Part shown: positions 32,511-40,035 of the stretch, piece by piece
How positions within the stretch are numbered: position 1 is the stretch's first letter
Layout of the letters: each line of letters begins with the position of its first letter
NCBI RefSeq assembly: GCF_042652965.1
Contig: NZ_JBHSHL010000005.1
Coordinates: 55,109-119,108, forward strand
DNA: 64,000 nt
Direction: 5' to 3'
DNA from: Filifactor villosus
GTDB taxonomy: Bacteria; Bacillota; Clostridia; Peptostreptococcales; Filifactoraceae
Program-made: the position numbers and the translations under genes
The notes under the pieces: generated by a model
What the model was told of the DNA's origin: nothing
What the model saw: the letters and a program-made list of their open reading frames with translations, nothing else
The model's database searches: none

Positions 32511-34604
32511 ATGAAGAAGAGACTTTCTTTATTGGTAGCGGTATTGATGATGCTTACATTGGTACCTGCTAGTGCGTTCGCTGTTGAAGCTAAGTACAGC
32601 AGTGTTGTTTCTGTTGACGACAGCGAAGGAACGGCTACATTCTCTGCAACTTTCAAAATCGAAGAAAATGACATCATCGGTTTGAAAGACGGTTCTGTAG
32701 CAGTTCAATTGGTAGGAGATGATGTAGTGTTCGAGACATTGAACATCGGTGTAACAAGTGCAACAGCAATTACACCTGCTACAAACTCTATCTACGAAGT
32801 TGCAAACTTGACTAAAGCTGAATTGGCACCCGGAAATGCAGCCGGACAAGTTTTGAAAATCAACGGAACAGTTAGATTCAAAAATGCGGTTGACGGCGAA
32901 TACAAAATCATCTACGATTTGAGCGGTGTTGGTCTTCCGACATACCCTGAAAGAGTATTTGCTAAATTGAATGACAAAGATGGCGGATTTACAAAAGTAA
33001 CAGGAACAGTTAAGAAAATTGCAAGAGGTAAAGGACAAGATGTTGCTCCTTTTGAAGTAACCGGTAAAGTTGGAGAAGAAGTTATTGTTAAACTTCCTTC
33101 CACAGACTTCAAATTTGAAGCAGGAACAAGAGTAACAAACGGAACGACTCCTGTGTTTGATCATGACAAAGGAACAATGAAATTTAACTTGACAAGCACA
33201 AAAGCTGTTGTTCAAGCAGTTCTTACTGTAACAAGAGATGCAGGAAAAGGCGATGTAGAATTTGATGTTAAAAAAGGTTCTGCAACAGATACAATCAAGG
33301 TAGCTGAGTATGTTGACTACGGCGTTACTATGGAATTGGTAAAAGCTCTTCAAGAGAAACTTGCTAACGGAGATACTTACAAAGTTGATGTTAAAGTTAA
33401 GACTTCTGACAGAGATTACCTTCCTAAAGTAATGGATTTCGAAGTTGAAGGCGCTGATGTTAAAGTTCTTAGCGCAACAAACTTTGAAGGAGATGCTGTT
33501 GGTGATTTCGGCGACAACTTTACATGGAACTCTCCTCAAGGGGGAGCAAACAACTTCACAGTTAAATTGGAAGTTGCTCCTGACTGGGATGCAAGCGGAG
33601 ATGTAGTTCTTAAAGCTAAAGGTAGAGGAATGGATGATCTTTCTCTAGTAATCCTTAAAGTTAAGCCGGTTGCTGAAATGAAAGTTGAAACTAAAGAGGT
33701 TCTTGGTGGAGACTCTAAAGTTGCAGTAGCTGACATCGTGATCACTGAAACACAAGGCGGAGCAATGAAGAACGGAACAGTGTTCGGAGTTACTTTGACA
33801 GGATTGAAATTTGCTGATGAAGTTAAATTTGATGTTAAAGGTAAAATCGAAGCTGAAGGATTGACAGTTAAGTCTTATACTTTGGACAAAGCTGACCAAA
33901 CATTGTACTTCACAGTTGCAACAAGATCTAAGACAGATGCACCCGGAAAGATCACATTGAAAGATGTAGAAGTTGTATCTACACGTGCATTCCCCTTCGG
34001 AACACACAAATTGACATTTGTTCATGTAGGTGAGTTTGTAAGCGATCCTGCAATGAAGCGTGGAAGCAAATATGCTTTGACAAGCAACAAGCATGCTCTA
34101 TTGGATACCATCAACTCTGATGAGTTCATCAAAGTTGTTGACAAGATGAGCAAAGTTAAGAAAACTACAATCTTTACACTTGGTTCTGCTGACTATACAG
34201 TAGACGGACAAGCTATGAAACTTGATACTCCTGTATTCACACAAGACAACTACACAATGCTTCCTGTAAGAGCTATCGCTGATGCTCTTGGAGTAGACGT
34301 TGTATGGAACCAAGAAAACTTGACAGCTACCTTCATCGATGGAGATATCGTAGTATCTGTAACTCAAGATGCTAAAATGCTTTACAAAAACGGTAACTCT
34401 TATCCGATGGTAACAAAGGCTACTGTTAAAGCTGACAGAATGTTCATCCCTGTATCTTCTGTAGGAGATGCTTTTGGATTGACAAGAGATTATGACTACC
34501 TCTACAACAAAACTTCTAAAGAAGTAACAATCTATCCTAAGGCTATGCCTGCTGCAGCTGAAGAAGTAAAAGCAGAGGAAGTAAAAGCTGAAGAAGTTAA
34601 GTAA
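32511..34604 (+). CDS. Abundant secreted CuAO-like-domain protein (S-layer candidate)
   Basis: 697-residue exported protein. The signal peptide MKKRLSLLVAVLMMLTLVPASAFA is followed by a long beta-rich region. The C-terminal copper-amine-oxidase N-terminal-like domain (PF07833 type, about 560-685) has DNYTMLPVRAIADALGVDVVWN and RMFIPVSSVGDAFGL. The tail repeats EEVKA three times. It lacks SLH or CWB2 repeats and any sortase motif, so the CuAO-like domain may provide wall attachment. Codons are strongly biased (GTT, ACA, GCA, GAA, AAA, CTT) compared with all neighbours, and the promoter and ribosome site are near consensus. I infer very high expression, as for an S-layer or other major surface protein. 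It is homologous along its length to the 36611 gene. Confidence 0.85.
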   Translation: MKKRLSLLVAVLMMLTLVPASAFAVEAKYSSVVSVDDSEGTATFSATFKIEENDIIGLKDGSVAVQLVGDDVVFETLNIGVTSATAITPATNSIYEVANLTKAELAPGNAAGQVLKINGTVRFKNAVDGEYKIIYDLSGVGLPTYPERVFAKLNDKDGGFTKVTGTVKKIARGKGQDVAPFEVTGKVGEEVIVKLPSTDFKFEAGTRVTNGTTPVFDHDKGTMKFNLTSTKAVVQAVLTVTRDAGKGDVEFDVKKGSATDTIKVAEYVDYGVTMELVKALQEKLANGDTYKVDVKVKTSDRDYLPKVMDFEVEGADVKVLSATNFEGDAVGDFGDNFTWNSPQGGANNFTVKLEVAPDWDASGDVVLKAKGRGMDDLSLVILKVKPVAEMKVETKEVLGGDSKVAVADIVITETQGGAMKNGTVFGVTLTGLKFADEVKFDVKGKIEAEGLTVKSYTLDKADQTLYFTVATRSKTDAPGKITLKDVEVVSTRAFPFGTHKLTFVHVGEFVSDPAMKRGSKYALTSNKHALLDTINSDEFIKVVDKMSKVKKTTIFTLGSADYTVDGQAMKLDTPVFTQDNYTMLPVRAIADALGVDVVWNQENLTATFIDGDIVVSVTQDAKMLYKNGNSYPMVTKATVKADRMFIPVSSVGDAFGLTRDYDYLYNKTSKEVTIYPKAMPAAAEEVKAEEVKAEEVK

Positions 34605-34622
34605 GTATCAAAAATCATAAAT

Positions 34623-34656
34623 AAAAAAGGGGAAACAGAAATGTTTCCTCTTTTTT
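34623..34656 (+). terminator. Terminator after the major CuAO-domain gene
   Basis: AAAAAAGGGGAAACA ... TGTTTCCTCTTTTTT, a 15-bp stem (one G-T type pair) with a 4-base loop. Confidence 0.92.
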
Positions 34657-34763
34657 ATTTATTACTTATTACCTGTTGTATTATCCGATGTAATTACACA
34701 TTGAATTGACAGCTTGAATACTCTGATACTATTCTCTGTTTAAATTAACAAATATATGTGTGA

Positions 34764-34876
34764 TACTATTCTTCCTTTGAGTTATGGATATAAACAATCT
34801 GTGACCATAGAAGATAAAGAGATTTTTCGCAGGTTGAAAAAAACGGATATATCCATACTTCTATTGGAGAATAGTA
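34764..34876 (-). mobile_element. MITE family 1, core type A (inverted)
   Basis: 113 bp, TACTATTCTTCCTTTGAG ... ATTGGAGAATAGTA, flanked by TGA at 34761-34763 and TGA at 34877-34879. Confidence 0.9.
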
Positions 34877-34879
34877 TGA

Positions 34880-35000
34880 GTATTCTTTATGCTATTAGTC
34901 ATTTGAGTTATAGATATCAGTAACCTGTATTCAACAGGAGACAAAACAGATTTTTGTGATCATAAAATAAATATAACCACACTTCTATTGGAGAATAGTA
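34880..35000 (-). mobile_element. MITE family 1, divergent type A (inverted)
   Basis: Immediately follows the previous copy, sharing its TGA. The left end is decayed (GTATTCTTTATGC) but the landmarks TTTGAGTTATAGATATC and ACACTTCTATTGGAG plus the end AATAGTA are clear. The right flank is TTA. Confidence 0.7.
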
Positions 35001-35530
35001 TTAATTACCTTTGAATGCAGTTTAGGCATTTCGGTAAATAGCTTAATGATACTGTTAAAAAAATGTGGAGGAATACTTACGATTTGATTACAGTTAGCTT
35101 CAAAGAGGAGAACGGGTTGTAAAATGTAGTATAATAAAAGCGGGATATATCAGTGCAGTGACATACTGATATTTCTCCTTACTCAGCATCTTCGTTATAA
35201 TGTAAAAGTGTTCCTAACATGGTTTGAGTTTATAGGAATATCAATGTGCTGTAATGGCAGGTCTTGGTTTGCGTATAGGTATGTTATTCTCTGCTTGAAC
35301 TAATATCCCTTCTGAAAGTGCAAAAATGGTTTTCGTCCTTATTTGCAAACAAGGGCTATGTTATGCGATAAAGCTTTGAAAGACGGGGATAGAGAACAGG
35401 GATCTGCATCAAAAAAATTTTTGAATGCCCCGAAAGAGAAAGGATTGATATAGGGGCTCTCCACGGTGTATTTTCCAAAGCCGCACCTTGGGAGAATTGT
35501 TTGGAAGTTTTGATTTATAGGAGGTGGGTG

Positions 35531-36358
35531 ATGAAACGAAAAATAATATCGGTAGGCTTGCTGCTTTTCTTTGCTGTTACACCTATGGTTATGGCAGAGG
35601 CAAGAAAGACCGGGCCTGTGTATGATGTAATGTCAAAACCGTATGTTTACTCGTTTAACGGAGATGTTAGACCCATGGGAGAGGAGTATCAGACCCTGGA
35701 GTATGATAAGAGGGCCTATGTTCCCATACGTTTTGTCGCTGAAGCCCTCAATATGAAGGTACAATATGACGAAAAGGGTCAGGTCATCAGCATCACCGCT
35801 CCGCCAAGGCCTGAGGTGGAGAAACTCTCTTGCCCTTACATTACTTCAAATGATAAGATTAGAGCCTTGGAGAAGAGGGTGGCTGAACTGGAAAAGGAAA
35901 ACGGAGAACTGAAGAAGGAGCTTGATGACTACAAAACTTCTTTGCAGAAGCAAGCTATCGATACCGGCGTGAACAAGAACTATGCTCTTCTTCCTCAGTA
36001 CAATATGGATGAAAACATCCGTATCAATATCAGAGAAGGCGGTTTTGTGAACGGAGGAAGGGATCTCTACCTCGATCTTCAACTTGAAAACGTGAGCAAG
36101 TATAGTGACGGAGTTAATTTACTTCCGACAGAGACCATACTTTCTTTGAATGGAAAGGAGTATCGGGCAACTGTGAATGAGGTCGGTGTGCCTCTGTATA
36201 ACTTTATGAATAACAAGGAAGATACTTTGACAGGAGGACTTCACTTTGAGGAGGTATCTCACAGTTCAAAGGAATCCAAGTGCATTGCAAAGTTTTTCTA
36301 TCAAAAAGAAGACGGAACCAAGAAAAGCCTGATGATACAATTCAAGATTGTAGAGTAA
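35531..36358 (+). CDS. Secreted CuAO-like-domain protein with coiled coil
   Basis: 275 residues. The signal peptide MKRKIISVGLLLFFAVTPMVMA is followed by one copper-amine-oxidase-like domain at about 30-95 (KRAYVPIRFVAEALNMKVQYDEKGQVISI). Next comes a coiled coil of about 35 residues (RALEKRVAELEKENGELKKE), and a C-terminal beta domain (about 150-275). The ATG is chosen because AGGAGGTGGG stands just before it; the upstream in-frame codons are leader. The coiled coil suggests oligomerisation at the cell surface, and the CuAO-like domain is shared with the two larger neighbours. No metal-oxidase catalytic part is present, so this is not an enzyme of that class. Confidence 0.82.
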   Translation: MKRKIISVGLLLFFAVTPMVMAEARKTGPVYDVMSKPYVYSFNGDVRPMGEEYQTLEYDKRAYVPIRFVAEALNMKVQYDEKGQVISITAPPRPEVEKLSCPYITSNDKIRALEKRVAELEKENGELKKELDDYKTSLQKQAIDTGVNKNYALLPQYNMDENIRINIREGGFVNGGRDLYLDLQLENVSKYSDGVNLLPTETILSLNGKEYRATVNEVGVPLYNFMNNKEDTLTGGLHFEEVSHSSKESKCIAKFFYQKEDGTKKSLMIQFKIVE

Positions 36359-36365
36359 AATTTTG

Positions 36366-36395
36366 TTGAGCAATTCTGTCTTTTAATGGTATAAT
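36366..36395 (+). promoter_or_regulatory. Promoter of the third CuAO gene
   Basis: TTGAGC (36366-36371) and TATAAT (36390-36395) with 18-base spacing and TG before the -10. A family 1 left end (TGCTATTCTCCG near 36454, preceded by TAA) lies within the 200-base leader. Confidence 0.65.
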
Positions 36396-36610
36396 GTTGG
36401 TTAAAGAGACAGAAAACCAATTTTGGTTCGGTAATATGCTTTTTTGTTAATGCTATTCTCCGATTGGAGTATCATGGAAGCAAAGTATAATTGCTGAAGC
36501 GGTTTGAGTGGTGATAGGATTCAAGCCGTGTGGTTGATCAATTCAATAGAGGGTAGGATGCACAAAAAAGTATAAAATAAAAAATTTAAAGAAAAGAGAG
36601 GGAGTTACTT

Positions 36611-38674
36611 ATGAGAAGGTATGCAGGAAAAGCGGCAGCAGCTCTGTTGGTTTTGGCCATGGTTCCTACAACGGTATTTGGAGCCGAGATCAATGTGAGC
36701 TCAAGAACGGCAAAACAAGACACAAATATGCCGTTCCAAGTGGTGCTCAATGCAAACAGTGCGGATATTCTTCAACCGGGAGCAATGACGGTATCCTTGG
36801 AAGAAGGAATGTTTCTTTCAGCTGATGTAAAGGCTACTTTGGGTGCAAAAGACTTGAAACCCCAACTCGTGGTTACGGAGAAGAGTATTGTAATTACGTT
36901 AGCTGAAGATGACATCGCCCTTGTTAAAGGCGGAGATAAGATTAACATAAGCGGGATCGTAGATGTCGACGGCCTTGGCGAGAAAAAACTTACCGTAGAT
37001 GCAAACACGGTAGGACTTGGAAAAGATACTAAAGTATTTGCTGTAATGACGGAAGAAGATGCTTCTTTTGCAAAGGTCTTGAATAAGGTTCCCAGCGTGG
37101 GTTACCAGAGAGATACAGAACTTGCTCACTTTATGGTTTCTTTGAAATCCGGTGAAGAAGTCACTTTGACGCTTCCGAGCGGAGTGGAGTGGGATTCCAC
37201 CGAGATGAAGAAGGCGGAGCGTGTAAGTGAGGCGACGGTTGTAAGTGTAGAGGGAAGAAAACTTGTTTTAAGAGCGACCGCCAATAAGGCTGTAATTGTA
37301 AAACCCTTTGTAGATATCGATGACAGCGCATCTCAAGATACGATAGAACTTGAGATCAAGGCACCTTCCAACAGTGCAAAACTGGTAGTTGGAAAGGTGG
37401 AAGAGTATAAGCCTGTGCTTGAAGTACAAAACGGAGTAAAGACGGAATTTGCAGGAAGTAAGGAAATTCCTGTTACTGTAGTTTTAAAATCTACGGGTGG
37501 AAGACTTCCTCAGACCTCTTATGTGGATTTCAAAGTGGTAGGCGGAACTGTCAAGGGAGAAGCAAAAGATGCAAAAGAAGTAGCGGATAAGGCTAAGATC
37601 CAAGATAAGAAGGGCAATCCCGTAGACGATTTCTCCTTCCGTACCAACGATCAGGGTGGCACGATGAAGCTGGATCTTAAGGTGACACCGGATGAAGATG
37701 CGGATGTCGTTGTTTTGGAAGCAAAGCTTAGAAATGCAGACCTCAAAACCGAGTTGGTCAAAGTTTCTCCGCGAGTAGGTCTTAGCGTAGATAAAAAGAA
37801 TATTTCCGGAGGAGTTGTCAATGAAGAGGTAGGTAAGATTGTGATTGAAGAGAAGAAGACCAAAGCTTTGGAATCTTCCGAGATCTATGGAATCAAAGTT
37901 GCCGGAGGAAAATTCGATAAGGTACTTTTCGGTAAAGATGTAAAGGTCGATGCGGAAAAAGTAACGGTGAAAGATGCAAAACTCGGTAAGGATGAAGATG
38001 TCGTTCAATTCACTTTGAATAGAGCTTCCAGCGGTTCCGATATGGGTAAGATTACCATTTCGGCTCTGAAGGTGACAACTCAAAGAACGATTCCGAACGG
38101 AAACTATAAGGTGGTCTTCTTCAAGGCGGTCAAACCTTCCAAAGAATTGGACAGCGTGATTTTGGCGGATGGAAAAGAATATGGAATGGAACCGATTGCA
38201 AAAGAAGATTTCTTTACAATAGGTGCAGCTCCTGTTGTACCGACGCCGGTACCGCAGCCTCAACCTCAACCCCAGCCTGTTCCGCAGGTACAGACAAAAA
38301 CGGTCTTTACTTTGGGTTCCAATAAATATATGGTAGGAGATGCGGAAAAACAAATGACCTCTGCCGTCTATACAAAGGACGGTTACACCATGTTGCCGAT
38401 GAGAGTCGTGGCAGAGACCATTGGAGTACAGGTAGCTTGGGACAGCGCAAGCAAGACAGCGACCTTTACAAAGGGAGATACCGTAGTTAAGGTAAAATCC
38501 AACGGAAAAACCTTGAACAAAAACGGTGTAGACATCAAGATGAATACGGCGAGCCAAAACGTAAAAGGAAGCCTGTTCTTACCGCTGAGCTCTTTGGGAG
38601 ATGCCTTCGGTTTGGAAAGAGGAACCGGTTATGTTTGGGTTCCTGCAACCAAGCAGGTTATCGTCATGCACTAA
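36611..38674 (+). CDS. Secreted CuAO-like-domain protein, paralogue of the major one
   Basis: 687 residues. Signal peptide MRRYAGKAAAALLVLAMVPTTVFGA, a long beta-rich region, a Pro/Gln linker (PVPQPQPQPQPVPQ near 553-568), then the C-terminal CuAO-like domain with DGYTMLPMRVVAETIGVQVAWD and SLFLPLSSLGDAFGL. The middle shows clear collinear similarity to the 32511 product (for example ISGGVVNEEVGKIVIEE against LGGDSKVAVADIVITE, and TTQRTIPNGNYKVVF against STRAFPFGTHKLTF). The two arose by duplication. Codon use here is ordinary, so expression is probably lower. ATG start with AGAGAGGGAG. Confidence 0.85.
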   Translation: MRRYAGKAAAALLVLAMVPTTVFGAEINVSSRTAKQDTNMPFQVVLNANSADILQPGAMTVSLEEGMFLSADVKATLGAKDLKPQLVVTEKSIVITLAEDDIALVKGGDKINISGIVDVDGLGEKKLTVDANTVGLGKDTKVFAVMTEEDASFAKVLNKVPSVGYQRDTELAHFMVSLKSGEEVTLTLPSGVEWDSTEMKKAERVSEATVVSVEGRKLVLRATANKAVIVKPFVDIDDSASQDTIELEIKAPSNSAKLVVGKVEEYKPVLEVQNGVKTEFAGSKEIPVTVVLKSTGGRLPQTSYVDFKVVGGTVKGEAKDAKEVADKAKIQDKKGNPVDDFSFRTNDQGGTMKLDLKVTPDEDADVVVLEAKLRNADLKTELVKVSPRVGLSVDKKNISGGVVNEEVGKIVIEEKKTKALESSEIYGIKVAGGKFDKVLFGKDVKVDAEKVTVKDAKLGKDEDVVQFTLNRASSGSDMGKITISALKVTTQRTIPNGNYKVVFFKAVKPSKELDSVILADGKEYGMEPIAKEDFFTIGAAPVVPTPVPQPQPQPQPVPQVQTKTVFTLGSNKYMVGDAEKQMTSAVYTKDGYTMLPMRVVAETIGVQVAWDSASKTATFTKGDTVVKVKSNGKTLNKNGVDIKMNTASQNVKGSLFLPLSSLGDAFGLERGTGYVWVPATKQVIVMH

Positions 38675-38715
38675 AAATATGATCTTTCATACAATAAAGA
38701 TGGAAGGATAAGGAT

Positions 38716-38757
38716 CAGAGGTCGAGAGAGTCATTCTTTCGGCCTTTGATTTTTTGT
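38716..38757 (+). terminator. Terminator after the third CuAO gene
   Basis: AGAGGTCGAGAG ... CTTTCGGCCTTT stem with G-U pairs, followed by a T-rich run. Confidence 0.7.
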
Positions 38758-38914
38758 TTTTTTTACCGATTTGCAAAGATTTCTTAATTTTTTTGTGGTA
38801 TTATTATACTATGCTTATAATACAGTTTGGCGCCGATCTTCTTATCGCTCATTTTTCAAATGATGGAGGCTCAACAGATTAGAAGAACGGAGCCCAATAA
38901 CTTAAGGAGGTAGC

Positions 38915-40024
38915 ATGATGATAAAAAAAATAATCCCTATAGTTCTAAGTTTGGCAATGGTTTGTACCACAGCATCTTATGCAAATCATACGGAAAAGAA
39001 GGAAGCCAAGCTCCTCACCTATGAAAAGGCGGTCGAACTTGCTGTAAAGAACAGTTTGGAGATAAAGAGGACAGAAAAACAGATATCCAAGCAGGAAACT
39101 TCGAATGAAGAGTTGGATTTTCAAGGAAGAATCCTGACGGATACCATCAACCAGAACCCGGAATATGATCAGATGATCGACAAGGTATCTTTCGGTTTGG
39201 AAAAATCGGTATTGGAGAAGGACTTCTATGAGAAGCAGGTTCGTTATACCAAGGTGGTTCTCGAGTTTGCCATTCGCAACCTCTTCAATGAGATCGATAC
39301 CGTCCACGAGGAGATCAAACTCCATGATAAGGAGATCGGGATGCTCAAGAAGGAGATCGCCATTGCCGATGTCAAGAAGGAGAGGGGCTTGATCAGCAAA
39401 TACGACTACAATGCTTTGAATAACTCTCTACAAGAGATGCAGAAAAATAAAACGCAAAAGTATTTGACTTTGAACAAACATTTGTTAGAATTAAATAAGT
39501 ACCTGAATTTGAAGGACTTAAATGAATATTCCATCGTTGAAATCCCCTACAGTTTCAAACCTCTCAATCTGAAGGAAGAGGAGATCAAACTGAAGGGAAT
39601 GCAGGCTTCTTCCGCAAATATGCAGGTTGCCGCGAAGGAACACGGGGTCAGCCTGCAAAAATTGATTTTGGACAGGAATCTGTATGAGGGAAGCAGGGCG
39701 ATCCGACAGGCGGATGTCTACATCGATCAGACGGAGATTCTCAAGTTGAAGGAGGACATTCGCTCTGGAGTGGCAAGGGAGTACCAAAGTCTCAAACTCT
39801 TGCAGGAGAAGATAGAATTATTGCAACAGCAGAGGGAGATAAAGGTCGAAGAACTTGAGAATGAAAAGATCAAGCTCGTTGCAGGCAAGGTCTCTTCCTT
39901 TAGTCTGGAGAAGAAGAAGATGGAGCTGGAACAGATGGATGTTCAGATCCAAGAACTGATAAAGGCATATGAAACATCGAAGATCCACTTCAATCAAATC
40001 TACTTGACAGGATCTTCAATGTAG
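38915..40024 (+). CDS. TolC-family-like exported coiled-coil protein
   Basis: 369 residues. A signal peptide (MIKKIIPIVLSLAMVCTTASYA) is followed by LLTYEKAVELAVKNSLEIKRTE, the usual opening of TolC/outer-membrane efflux repeats. Long amphipathic helices follow, with a second repeat near 215 and ATSKIHFNQIYLTG at the end. TolC-type proteins form outer-membrane channels in diderms. In a monoderm they are annotated in Clostridia without a known role, perhaps as wall-spanning or scaffolding helices. ATG start at AAGGAGGTAGC. The next gene follows after 11 bases, so it is co-transcribed with the O-antigen-ligase-like gene. A diderm envelope is not otherwise supported here. Confidence 0.75.
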   Translation: MMIKKIIPIVLSLAMVCTTASYANHTEKKEAKLLTYEKAVELAVKNSLEIKRTEKQISKQETSNEELDFQGRILTDTINQNPEYDQMIDKVSFGLEKSVLEKDFYEKQVRYTKVVLEFAIRNLFNEIDTVHEEIKLHDKEIGMLKKEIAIADVKKERGLISKYDYNALNNSLQEMQKNKTQKYLTLNKHLLELNKYLNLKDLNEYSIVEIPYSFKPLNLKEEEIKLKGMQASSANMQVAAKEHGVSLQKLILDRNLYEGSRAIRQADVYIDQTEILKLKEDIRSGVAREYQSLKLLQEKIELLQQQREIKVEELENEKIKLVAGKVSSFSLEKKKMELEQMDVQIQELIKAYETSKIHFNQIYLTGSSM

Positions 40025-40035
40025 AAGGGAGAGTT

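Larger units (their letters stand above)
34657..35530. other. Repeat-bearing gap between two CuAO genes
   Basis: About 870 bases. It contains a type C left-end fragment near 34727 (TGA then TACTATTCTCTGTTTAA) and two inverted type A copies. An inverted repeat ATATATCAGT ... ACTGATATTT lies at about 35144-35176. No gene is recognised between 35004 and 35530. Confidence 0.5.

Noticed and set aside
37484..38557. 357-codon minus-strand frame
   Set aside because: Antisense to the CuAO-domain gene; no signals or domains.
32511..38674. Copper amine oxidase enzymes
   Set aside because: Only the small N-terminal-like domain (PF07833 type) is present; the catalytic domain with the topaquinone Tyr is absent.
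38915..40024. Evidence of an outer membrane (diderm cell) from the TolC-like protein
   Set aside because: No BamA, LptD, LPS or other outer-membrane genes are in the window. Sortase-anchored proteins and TolC-like proteins both occur in monoderm Clostridia.
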